The translations under genes were made by a program, and so were the position numbers. Positions 52,108 to 60,204 of a DNA stretch of 64,000 bases are shown here, piece by piece (position 1 is the stretch's first letter; every line of letters begins with the position of its first letter). The notes under the pieces are model-generated. The model was not told the DNA's origin. It saw only the letters and a list, made by a program, of their open reading frames with translations, and ran no database searches. This DNA comes from Labrys sp. KNU-23 (GTDB lineage Bacteria; Pseudomonadota; Alphaproteobacteria; Rhizobiales; Labraceae): the NCBI RefSeq assembly GCF_008330945.1, contig NZ_CP043489.1, forward strand, positions 4,661,501 to 4,725,500, read 5' to 3'.

Positions 52108-53394
52108 ATGACGATGAAGTCAGTTCTTCTCGGCGCAGCCGCCGGTATCGCCGCTATCGGCGCTGCCCAGGCCGCCGATCTGCCCATGACCAAGGGCGAA
52201 GCCGTTGAATATGTGAAGGTCTGCTCGGCCTTCGGTGAGGGGTTCTTCTATATCCCCGGCACCGACACCTGCCTGAAGATCGGTGGTGAAATCCGCGCCA
52301 AGTACTACGCTTTCGGCGGCACCGGTTATAACCGCAACGACAATCGTTCGGCGTTCGACACCCAGGCTCGCGTCTGGTTCGATGCCCGTACCGAGACCGA
52401 TTGGGGTCTGCTGCGCTCCTACTTCCAGATCAACGCCGACTCCAACCGCCTGGTTGGTCGCGGCGGTGGCGATGGCCGGCGCAACGACTTCACCATCGAC
52501 AAGGCCTTCATCCAGTTCGGTGGCCTGACCGCTGGTTACGCTCATTCGTTCTTCGGCTTCTACGACAACGAATATGGCGACACGCTGGAAGGCAACTACT
52601 ACGCCCAGACCAAGACCGTTAACCTGCTCGCCTACACTGCCCAATTCGGCGGTGGCTTCAGCGCCACGCTGTCGATCGAAGACGGCCGCGACCATCGCGT
52701 CGAGGGTACGAGCACGCCCGTTGATATCAATGGAACGCTGTATGGCTACCGTGAAGGCGGCCAGCAGGTCCCCGATGTCGTTGCCCAGTTGCGTTGGGAT
52801 CAGTCGTGGGGTTCGCTCGCCGTTCAGGCGGCTGGTCATCAGTCCCGTTCGGGGACCGATTACAGCATCGACACGAATAATGATGGCATCGCCGATACGA
52901 ACGTCGTCGTTCGCCGCAGCAACAAGTATGGCTATGCCGTCGGTGCCACCGGCTTGATCAAGATCCCTGCGATCGATGGCTGGTTCGTCGTGGAAGGCCA
53001 GTATGCTGACGGTGCCCTTGATTATCTCGGCGCTGGCAACACCTTCCTGGCCCAGTCCGACCGCTTCGTGAACGCCGCGGGGCGGGTCGATGCCGGCAAG
53101 GGCTGGTCGATCACCGGTGAATTGGGCGGTCGTATCACGCCGCAATTGCAGGCCGTTCTGGTTGGTAGCTATATCGACACCTCGTTCGATAGGTTCTCTG
53201 ACCTGGGCGACTACGGCATCAAGGAGTTCACCATCAGCGGCAACCTGACCTACACGGTTGTCAAGGGTCTGAAGGTGGCCGGTGAAGTTGGCTATACCCA
53301 CGGCAAGGTCGATCACGGCGCGATTGATACGTTGTCGGGTCGCGACAGCTACAACAACTGGCTGGCCGGCATGCGCATCACGCGCCAGTTCTGA
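52108..53394 (+). CDS. Alphaproteobacterial porin (Omp2b family), copy 1
   Basis: A 428-residue outer-membrane trimeric porin. Signal peptide MTMKSVLLGAAAGIAAIGAA, cut after AQA; the mature start is ADLPMTKGEAVEYVKVCSAF. The Cys pair (VKVCSAFG and TDTCLKIGGEIR) is the usual disulfide of this family. Alternating beta-strand patterns follow to the C-terminal NWLAGMRITRQF, with terminal Phe for BAM recognition. Its closest relative in the window is the next porin, to which it is nearly identical over the first third. TTGGAGG precedes the ATG, and a strong terminator follows. Confidence 0.93.
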   Translation: MTMKSVLLGAAAGIAAIGAAQAADLPMTKGEAVEYVKVCSAFGEGFFYIPGTDTCLKIGGEIRAKYYAFGGTGYNRNDNRSAFDTQARVWFDARTETDWGLLRSYFQINADSNRLVGRGGGDGRRNDFTIDKAFIQFGGLTAGYAHSFFGFYDNEYGDTLEGNYYAQTKTVNLLAYTAQFGGGFSATLSIEDGRDHRVEGTSTPVDINGTLYGYREGGQQVPDVVAQLRWDQSWGSLAVQAAGHQSRSGTDYSIDTNNDGIADTNVVVRRSNKYGYAVGATGLIKIPAIDGWFVVEGQYADGALDYLGAGNTFLAQSDRFVNAAGRVDAGKGWSITGELGGRITPQLQAVLVGSYIDTSFDRFSDLGDYGIKEFTISGNLTYTVVKGLKVAGEVGYTHGKVDHGAIDTLSGRDSYNNWLAGMRITRQF

Positions 53395-53420
53395 TCATTC
53401 AGTTCGAATATTCGAGGAGA

Positions 53421-53448
53421 GGCCCGGCGAAAGCCGGGCCTTTTCTTT
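53421..53448 (+). terminator. Intrinsic terminator after porin 1
   Basis: GGCCCGGC (53421-53428) and GCCGGGCC (53433-53440) form a perfect 8-bp stem with a GAAA tetraloop, directly followed by TTTTCTTT. Confidence 0.92.
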
Positions 53449-54277
53449 GTGAGCTGACCGCTGGGCGATCATGTCATAGTCATCATGGTTTAGCCTGCAA
53501 CGAGCCATTCCTGTGAAGCGCACTGCGTCGGTCGATCTTCCCTTTGAGGACCGCAAACATTTTCACGGCCTCGCCATACACGAGTGGGTTCCAGCAACCT
53601 TCTCGGTCGTCTTTCCGCCCCGGCAAGGCATGAAAAAAGCAATCGACGACGAGGCCCCTTCGCAGCGCCAGAGGTGGCACAAAGCAACATTGTCCATTCC
53701 GAATGGAGGCTTCCCCAACGGCTTTGCCGTCGGTTACGCAGTCAGGGGCTGAGCGTAGCCTTGCCCGTCTAGCCCGAGATGGATGTTTGGCGGGACGGAA
53801 GGCGCAAGCTGCCAGGCTGCCCTCGAGCAGCATGGCTGTATCGATGTCCTGGGTCCTGGACGTAGTCACCGAAGACGAAGTCGTCGTCACGCAATTGCGG
53901 CTCAATCCCGGCTTGTTCAACGGGAGCGGGCTGGTCCCCGATTCTGTCGGGCAAGATCATCCGGAATCGTTCTTCCGATGCGGGGCGATTACCGGCAATT
54001 CGATGACGGTGATTCCAAATCGGCCCTCTTGAAGGGAAGGAATCGATCGGAATGCCTGGCGTGAAAAGGCGCGGAGCGGTTTTCATCCCTGTTCAATTTC
54101 CAATATGTCGCCCGTAGTCGGCCGCCGGTCAGCCTTGGCCTGGTCCAGCGCAATTGTGTCATTCGGGACAGGAGAAGGGCGAGAAACCCCGGATTCTTGC
54201 CGAGACTCGTCCAAATTGTGGCGAAAATGCTGCGTGTGTCCTTTTTGCTACACAGCTTTGCCAAAATGCCACGACCC
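53449..54277. other. 0.8-kb gene-poor interval between porins 1 and 2
   Basis: Short open frames exist on both strands (for example minus strand 53483-53920, 145 codons), but none has a recognisable domain, good start site or neighbour logic. It may be decayed sequence. No insertion-sequence ends were seen. Confidence 0.45.
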
Positions 54278-54457
54278 TAGGTTGTTGGGTGCAATCGCTA
54301 TTGTACAACCTAAGGCAGTGAAGCAATGTCATGACAACGATTCACTCGATGGGTCGTGTCCGGATTGCAAGTAATACGTGTGATCGGGGTCTCGCGAGTC
54401 GATCGGAGCACCAAGCGGCGCTTTCGATCAAATAATAACTGTCTTGGAGGTCATCTA
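54278..54457 (+). promoter_or_regulatory. Porin 2 control region: inverted repeat and conserved leader
   Basis: TAGGTTGT (54278-54285) and ACAACCTA (54305-54312) form an 8-bp inverted repeat with 19-base spacing, a possible operator around a TATTGT -10-like box (54299-54304). From 54335 the leader shares blocks with porin 1: CAACGATTCAC..ATGGGTCGT (54335-54357), GGGGTCTCGCGAG (54386-54398) and GTCTTGGAGGTCATCT. Confidence 0.55.
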
Positions 54458-55777
54458 ATGACGATGAAGTCCCTTCTCCTCGGCGCCGCTGCTGGTATTG
54501 CCGCCATCGGCACTGCCCAGGCTGCCGATCTGCCCATGACCAAGGGCGAAGCCGTTGAATATGTGAAGGTCTGCTCGGCCTTCGGTCCCGGCTTCTTCTA
54601 CATTCCCGGCAGCGACACCTGCCTCAAGATCGGCGGTGAAATCCGCGCTGACTACCGCGTCTTCGGTGGCACGGGCTTCAGCCGCGACGACAACCGTTCG
54701 GCTTTCGGCACCCAGGGTCGTATCTGGTTCGACGCCCGTACCGAAACCGAGTGGGGCCTGCTGCGCTCCTACTTCCAGATCAACGCCAGCGGCCGTACCG
54801 CCAGCGCCACGGGTCTCGGCACGCAGAACAAGTTTGAAGTCGACAAGGCCTTCATCCAGTTCGGTGGCCTGACCGCTGGTTACGCCCATTCGTTCTTCGG
54901 CTTCTACGACAACGACTACGGCAACACCATCTGGGCTCCGTACTACGCTGAGTCGAGCACGGTGAACCTGCTGGCCTACACCGCCCAGTTCGGTGGCGGC
55001 TTCAGCGCCACGCTGTCGATCGAAGACGGTCGTGACCATCGCGCGGACAACACCTTCGCTCCGTTCCAGAACGCCAATGGCGATTTGGTTGGCTATCGCC
55101 GTGGTGGCCAGCAGTTCCCCGATGTTGTCGGCCAGCTCCGCTTGGATCAGTCGTGGGGTGGTTTGGCCGTACAGGCCGCCATTCACCAGAACCGTTCGGG
55201 TGAGAATTTCAGCATCGATACCGACGGTGATGGGATTGCCGACACCGACGTGATCAACCCGCACAAGAGCAAGGTTGGTTGGGCTGTCGGTGCTACGGCA
55301 CTGGTCAAGATCCCGGCGATCGAAGAAGGTCACTTCATCGTTGAAGGTCAGTATGCCAACGGTGCGACGCACTATCTCGGCAGCGGCAACACCATCAGCG
55401 GCACCTCCGACTACTATCTGGCACCCGTCGGTGTGTTCGGTCAGGGCAAGGCTGGCAAGGGTTGGTCGGTCGTCGCCGAACTCGGTGGCAACATCACCCC
55501 TGTCCTGAATGCCAACTTGGTCGGCAGCTACATCGACACCAAGTATGACAATGCTTGGGGTGGTGGCCTCGACTACGGTGTCAAGGAATACACGATCGCT
55601 GGTAACCTGACCTACACGATCGTCAAGGGCCTGACGGTTGGCCTCGAAGTGGCCTACACTCGCGAGCAGACCGACAATTCGCTGATCAGCGCTGCTGAGG
55701 GTGAGACGGCGGCCGTGTTCAAGGACGTGAAGCGCAATGTCTGGCAGGCCGGTGTCCGCCTGAAGCGCAAGTTCTGA
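54458..55777 (+). CDS. Alphaproteobacterial porin (Omp2b family), copy 2
   Basis: A 439-residue paralogue of porin 1. The start at 54458 gives MTMKSLLLGAAAGIAAIGTA and cleavage after AQA; mature ADLPMTKGEAVEYVKVCSAF is identical to copy 1. The Cys pair is kept (VCSAFGPG, SDTCLKIGG), and the C-terminus is WQAGVRLKRKF with terminal Phe. Divergence is concentrated in loop segments, for example after GGGFSATLSIEDGRDHR, as expected for surface loops or the constriction loop. It arose from a tandem duplication that included the leader. It ends in a strong terminator. Confidence 0.93.
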   Translation: MTMKSLLLGAAAGIAAIGTAQAADLPMTKGEAVEYVKVCSAFGPGFFYIPGSDTCLKIGGEIRADYRVFGGTGFSRDDNRSAFGTQGRIWFDARTETEWGLLRSYFQINASGRTASATGLGTQNKFEVDKAFIQFGGLTAGYAHSFFGFYDNDYGNTIWAPYYAESSTVNLLAYTAQFGGGFSATLSIEDGRDHRADNTFAPFQNANGDLVGYRRGGQQFPDVVGQLRLDQSWGGLAVQAAIHQNRSGENFSIDTDGDGIADTDVINPHKSKVGWAVGATALVKIPAIEEGHFIVEGQYANGATHYLGSGNTISGTSDYYLAPVGVFGQGKAGKGWSVVAELGGNITPVLNANLVGSYIDTKYDNAWGGGLDYGVKEYTIAGNLTYTIVKGLTVGLEVAYTREQTDNSLISAAEGETAAVFKDVKRNVWQAGVRLKRKF

Positions 55778-55810
55778 TCCCAGCGATCGGATCGCATTGC
55801 AAACTCGAAA

Positions 55811-55836
55811 GGCCCGACCTTACGGTCGGGTCTTTT
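55811..55836 (+). terminator. Intrinsic terminator after porin 2
   Basis: GGCCCGACC (55811-55819) pairs with GGTCGGGTC (55824-55832, one G-T pair) around TTAC, followed by TTTT. It also lies 44 bases past the end of the convergent ATP-grasp gene. Confidence 0.88.
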
Positions 55837-55879
55837 GTATGAGAGACGCCGTTTTCGCAGGAGAAGCGTTTGGATCTCT

Positions 55880-57562
55880 CTATTGAGCCGCAAGTCTGGT
55901 GAAATATTGTTCGAAGGAAGCGCGCAGACGTTCCTCGGTCTCCGTCGGATATTCGAGCCCCTCGGGTGAAGTCGAGAGCAGATTCATCGTCGCGTTGCTC
56001 TCAAAAATCAGTAGATCGCCATCGTCGGTCACGTCGAAATCCATTCCGAAGATTTCGAGCGGCATCAATCGGGCGATCCGGTCCAGCCTTTCGAGCACGC
56101 CCCGGCCGAGTTCGGTCTCGGGATTGCGCACGATATTATTGGCCTGCCGCAACAGATCGGGGTATTTGCGGTAGAAGCCCTGCTGGTGAAGCTGGCGGCG
56201 CGCACGAACATTCCAGGTTTCACTATAATCAGCACGGATGATGAGGGGACGCCCCTCCACGAAGGCAGCACGCAGGGAGCGATACATGCCGTCGCGATGC
56301 TGGTTCAAGATATAGGCGATGGCATAGAATTGTGTGCCCCCAAGTCGATCGAGAACCTCATCAAGTTCTTGGCGGTTGCCGGCAAGCGAGGTTCCGACGC
56401 CCATTTGCTGGAATACGGTGCGGATAATCACCGGATAGCCATATCGATCTTCGATATCCGTGATCAATTCGCTTTGCCGTGCCTTTTCGTTTCGGTAGCG
56501 TTGGGTTGCAGGAAAGATGATGCCCGATTGGCCGGCAAAGCGCGCCGAATTCTTCTGCCGTGTCGCTTGCACGGCGAGGCGGGGGTGATTGATCACTTTG
56601 ACGCCGAGGCTATCGGCCAGTGCACTCGTGCGCTGCAGCCTGTCCTCCACCATCAATTGCTCAGCATTGGCGAAATTGTTCAGGGCCAGCGCTGGACGAG
56701 GCAGACCTCGTAACGCCTCGGTAGCTGTCGATGAATCCGCTAGTACAGAGAGAAACCGAAAACGGTCGGAGAAGGTCTGCGCCAATTGCGTAGGGAAATT
56801 ACCGCTATAGTGAAGTTGATACGGATGCCTGAAGTCGCGAATGAATTCGGGTGATTTGTTGAGTACGGCCAGCACGAATTGCTGCGATGACTTTGCCTCT
56901 GAAAGCAAACTGGGCATCGCAGCGGCAAAACGTTGGCTATGTTGCTGGCAGGCAGCAAAATCCTCGCGTTCATGAGCGAGTGCTGCGCGGGCGGCGTGCA
57001 AGTTGGGTAACTCTTCGCCGTCGCCGAAGTTGCGGTCGAGCAGCTTGGTTGCCTCGTCCTTTTGGCCGGCTTCGTGAAACAGTTCTGCCATCAGCAAGGC
57101 AAAATCGGCGTCTGGTTTGATCACGTCCAAAAGCGGGGTGCCAATCGCGCGTGCATCGTCCAGGAGACCGACGTCCTTGAACGCGCTGACCAAACTGATG
57201 ATCGTTCCTTCTTCGATATCATCGGGCCGGTGATCGAGCGGCCAAGCGTCCGGCAGATGCTCCTGAGCAAGTATCTTGGCATCTTCCAATCTGCCCGCTT
57301 CGATCATCAAACCGAGCAAATTGTTGAGATTGCGATAGGCCAGAGGAACGGATGTCCGGTCCTGGAGACTGAGCCGAAGCAATCGTTCAGCTTCATCAAG
57401 ATCGCCCAACTGCTCGCTGGCGACCCCCAGGAGGCCGAGAAGATCGGAATTGCCGGGATCGTATCTGAGCATTGCTCTGTAGGCTGTCACGGCCTCGGCA
57501 ATTTGTCCGCTGCGATGCAACTGCACTGCCCAATCACGGTTGGGCGACGGCGAGGTCGGCAT
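55880..57562 (-). CDS. TPR protein with C-terminal ATP-grasp-like domain
   Basis: A 560-residue cytoplasmic protein with AGAGGAA before the ATG. Residues 1 to about 230 are tetratricopeptide-like repeats (AVTAYRAMLRYDPGNSDLLG, VASEQLGDLDEAERLLRLSL, AELFHEAGQKDEATKLLDR). The C-terminal about 250 residues look like an ATP-grasp ligase: GYPVIIRTVFQQMGVGTSL as the nucleotide-binding lobe, and GMDFDVTDDGDLLIFESNAT (residues 506-525). Asp508/Asp510, Glu521 and Asn523 take the metal-binding places. ATP-grasp enzymes join a carboxylate to an amine. It is divergent from a PLP-dependent enzyme gene, suggesting amino-acid or peptide-type biosynthesis; no product can be named. Confidence 0.75.
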   Translation of the reverse strand: MPTSPSPNRDWAVQLHRSGQIAEAVTAYRAMLRYDPGNSDLLGLLGVASEQLGDLDEAERLLRLSLQDRTSVPLAYRNLNNLLGLMIEAGRLEDAKILAQEHLPDAWPLDHRPDDIEEGTIISLVSAFKDVGLLDDARAIGTPLLDVIKPDADFALLMAELFHEAGQKDEATKLLDRNFGDGEELPNLHAARAALAHEREDFAACQQHSQRFAAAMPSLLSEAKSSQQFVLAVLNKSPEFIRDFRHPYQLHYSGNFPTQLAQTFSDRFRFLSVLADSSTATEALRGLPRPALALNNFANAEQLMVEDRLQRTSALADSLGVKVINHPRLAVQATRQKNSARFAGQSGIIFPATQRYRNEKARQSELITDIEDRYGYPVIIRTVFQQMGVGTSLAGNRQELDEVLDRLGGTQFYAIAYILNQHRDGMYRSLRAAFVEGRPLIIRADYSETWNVRARRQLHQQGFYRKYPDLLRQANNIVRNPETELGRGVLERLDRIARLMPLEIFGMDFDVTDDGDLLIFESNATMNLLSTSPEGLEYPTETEERLRASFEQYFTRLAAQ

Positions 57563-57683
57563 GAAGTTCCTCTAATCCTTCAGATTTTGGTGGATTCCCG
57601 TATGGCAGCACGGGGCGTTCCCAGGATGGTTGTGTATAAAGCAAGACTGCACGCTATGCGATATTCGGGGAAAGAAGATCCAC
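57563..57683. promoter_or_regulatory. Divergent promoter region of ATP-grasp/PLP pair
   Basis: A 121-base spacer between the two start codons. GGGGAAAGAAGATCCAC before the GTG start at 57684 includes a usable ribosome-binding site. No clear hexamers or operator were recognised. Confidence 0.4.
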
Positions 57684-58720
57684 GTGAAGCTGTCATGGCC
57701 CGATGCCCCTCAGATGCTCGCTCCTCCCGTCGCCATCGGCAATACGTCTTGGCTCGATCTCAGAATAATATTGAATGGTATCGAGCATGAAATCCGGCTG
57801 AAGGAAGAATATCGGAACGCTTTCGGCTCGATCAAGGACAGGGTCGCTTGGAAGCTTCTTGCTGAAGCCATTGCCGCGGGTACCCTAACCCCGGGGGGCG
57901 GGTGATCGATGCCTCATCCGGCAATTATGGCATTGCCCTTGCAGCCCTCGGCACAATGTATGGGATCGAGGTGGAGATCGTCGTCTCCGAGGGCATTTCA
58001 GAGACGACAGCGACCAGAATTCAGGAAGCAGGCGCCAGGCTGCATGTTGCCCGCCGATTGGGAGGCGAAACCTTGCACGACGCGCGTATCGCCCTGGCGG
58101 GCAAGCTCGCCGAGCAGGCCAGCGTCGTCTTTCTCAACCAGTACAACAATCCGGGAAATCCTGCGTGCCATCGCGACTGGACGGCACCTGAAATCTTCGC
58201 TCAAGGAGCCCCGGACGCACTGTTCGTGTCGGCCTCCTCTGGAGGGACCGCTGCCGGAGTTTCCAGCTATCTGGCAAACGGAGCAATGAACTGCCAACTC
58301 ATTGTGGTGGATTCTCCAGCCTCCGATATCCTTTCGGTCGCCGAGCGTCCCGAGGCCAGCCTGCTTGTTCCGGGTATGGGTTCAAAGAGACGCACAAAGT
58401 TCTTGCCCGTTGCGGGCAGCTACTCGCTCCTGCGCGTTTGGGATCACCAAGCCCTTGCCTGCTATCGCCTACTGAGAGAGATGAACGGCCTGTCGTTGGG
58501 CCTGTCGAGTTGCGGCGTCCTTGCCGGCGCCATCAACTGGCTGTCCCGCCAGGACCATCCATGCAAGATCGCGATGTTGGGGACGGACCGACACGACAAA
58601 TATCTGAACCACGTAGAGGCCAGCCTGGCCGATGCTGTGGTTCGCGCCCAGGTCGAGGATCATATACTGCGCCATGGCGATATCCTGCGATCAATTCCGG
58701 GGCTTTGGCAATCGACCTGA
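57684..58720 (+). CDS. Cysteine-synthase-fold PLP enzyme, frame broken by -1 shift at 57893-57899
   Basis: Two overlapping frames make one family-length protein of about 345 residues. Frame one (57684-57905, GTG start) has PVAIGNTSWLDL and the PLP lysine in FGSIKDRVAW (Lys51). Frame two (57902-58720) continues with DASSGNYGIALAALG (substrate loop), SASSGGTAAGVSSYL (phosphate loop) and SLGLSSCGVLAGAINWL. A -1 shift at G6C joins them as TPGGRVIDASSGN, the normal family reading. The gene could be a pseudogene, use programmed frameshifting, be made as two coupled polypeptides (GTGA overlap), or reflect a base-calling error. Family members make cysteine or beta-substituted alanines; it is divergent from an ATP-grasp gene. 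Confidence 0.72.
57893..57899 (+). other. Candidate -1 slippery heptamer G GGG GGC
   Basis: In the zero frame the codons are CCG GGG GGC GGG TGA, so G GGG GGC fits X XXY YYZ. Sliding back one base gives GGG then CGG GTG ATC, which exactly restores the enzyme family reading. The zero-frame stop comes 4 bases later. Confidence 0.55.
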
Positions 58721-58953
58721 AGGTGTATCGGCAGCGATGTCACGGGCAGCTAACGCCGCTACTGCAGTATATCTCCAAACCGATCCTGGCCTCTTGATAA
58801 GGACATTGACGCAAGGGCGTGCCTTTTTTGCAACGTCGAGTGTGAATAGTCTCCAGCAAGGTCGCATTCATTTGAGTTGCGATGATTTTTGCCGCACGCT
58901 GCGACTTGGAGTTGTGCCTTGGCAATCCCGCTCCGCCGCCCGAGGAAAGCACG
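58721..58953 (+). other. Spacer before porin 3
   Basis: No gene or RNA recognised. It lacks the leader blocks shared by porins 1 and 2, so porin 3 is probably regulated differently. Confidence 0.4.
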
Positions 58954-60144
58954 ATGAAGGCAGCCATGTTCGGCCTTGTTGGTCTGCTGATGGGCTCTGG
59001 TGTTGCCCATGCGCAGGATCTGCCGGCCGGCAAGGGGGCGGCGGACAGCTATCTCCAGGCCTGCGTCGCCATGGGCGTGGGGTTCTGGCAATTGCCGGGC
59101 AGCGATACCTGCGTGAAAATCAGCGGTGAAGTGCGGGCGGACTATGTGATCACCCGCCAGAGGACCCGTGAGGATGACTACACCGGATTCACCACGCGCG
59201 GCCAGATCGGCTTCGATGCCCGCACCGACACCGATTACGGCCTGCTGCGCTCCTTCTTCCTGATCGATGCCTATGTCGGTCCGGCAGCGAAGACGGAATT
59301 CGTGATCGATAAGGCCTTTCTGCAGTTTGGCGGACTGACGGCTGGCTATGCCCATAGTTTCTTCGGCATTTATGACCTCGATTATGGCAACGACCTTCTG
59401 CAGCCCTATTTCGGCTATGCCGCCACCACCAATCTGATCGCCTATACGCAGGATTTCGGCGCTGGCCTTTCGGCCACGCTTTCGCTCGAAGACGCCCGTG
59501 CTACGCGCAGCAATGTGCTGCGCTTCGGCTTTCCTTTCGAACCGCAACCGGCTGGTGGCGCCGTCCTGCCCGACATCGTCGGCAATCTCCGCCTCGATCG
59601 TGATTGGGGGACCCTGGCCGTGTTCGGTGCCGGCCATCAGATTCGCTATCCCGGGCCGCCACAGATCGGCGGTTCATCCTATGGATATGCCGTCGGCGCG
59701 GCATTCGGCCTTAATCTGCCGATCCGTTCCGGCGCCCATATCGCGGTGGAGGGGACCTATGCCGATGGTGCATCGGCCTATCTCGGCTGGCAGCAGGTTG
59801 ATGCGGCCTACGAGAATTTCAGTCGGCGCACGGATCTTGGTCGTGGCTGGGCGATCACGGGTGAGATGGGGGTGAACATCACCCCGGCGCTGACGGTGAA
59901 TCTGCTTGGTTCCTATCTCGACTTTAGCGGGGCGACCACGCGGGATTTCGTCAATCCGGCCGCGCCCGATGTCCGGGGCTGGGTTGCCGGTGGCAATGCC
60001 GTTTACACCGTAACCCGTGGCCTTTCCTTCGGCATCGAGGGGTTCTACTCGTCCTATCGGGCCAAGGGCGGCCAGGATTTCTTCCCCTATGAAGAGGACA
60101 TCAGAGGCTGGACCGGCGTGCTGCGCGTTCGCCGTACATTCTGA
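58954..60144 (+). CDS. Alphaproteobacterial porin (Omp2b family), divergent copy 3
   Basis: A 396-residue outer-membrane porin. The ATG at 58954 follows GAGGAAAG and gives the signal MKAAMFGLVGLLMGSGVAHA. The mature start QDLPAGKGAADSYLQACVAM and SDTCVKISGEVRADYV keep the Cys pair. The FLQFGGLTAGYAHSFFGIYD core is shared with the other two, and the end LRVRRTF has the terminal Phe. It is shorter and clearly diverged (no identical leader, different loops), so it is an older paralogue. It is convergent with slt. Confidence 0.92.
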   Translation: MKAAMFGLVGLLMGSGVAHAQDLPAGKGAADSYLQACVAMGVGFWQLPGSDTCVKISGEVRADYVITRQRTREDDYTGFTTRGQIGFDARTDTDYGLLRSFFLIDAYVGPAAKTEFVIDKAFLQFGGLTAGYAHSFFGIYDLDYGNDLLQPYFGYAATTNLIAYTQDFGAGLSATLSLEDARATRSNVLRFGFPFEPQPAGGAVLPDIVGNLRLDRDWGTLAVFGAGHQIRYPGPPQIGGSSYGYAVGAAFGLNLPIRSGAHIAVEGTYADGASAYLGWQQVDAAYENFSRRTDLGRGWAITGEMGVNITPALTVNLLGSYLDFSGATTRDFVNPAAPDVRGWVAGGNAVYTVTRGLSFGIEGFYSSYRAKGGQDFFPYEEDIRGWTGVLRVRRTF

Positions 60145-60156
60145 GCGGAGAATTCA

Positions 60157-60204
60157 CCGGCTCAAGAGTTCCCCGGCTCAGGAGTTCCCCGGCTCAGGAG
60201 TTCA
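60157..60204. repeat. Three tandem 16-bp repeats at the porin 3 / slt junction
   Basis: Units CCGGCTCAAGAGTTCC, CCGGCTCAGGAGTTCC and CCGGCTCAGGAGTTCA (60157-60204) are followed by CCGACTC, the start of a fourth. The last three bases of unit three (60202-60204) are the slt stop codon. Confidence 0.8.

Noticed and set aside
53483..53920. 145-codon minus-strand frame between porins 1 and 2
   Set aside because: No domain recognised, poor start, and the neighbouring frames are equally open; a decayed gene cannot be excluded but is not supported.
42945..60204. Tandem repeats considered as CRISPR arrays
   Set aside because: Units are 15-16 bp without spacers and no cas gene is present anywhere in the window.
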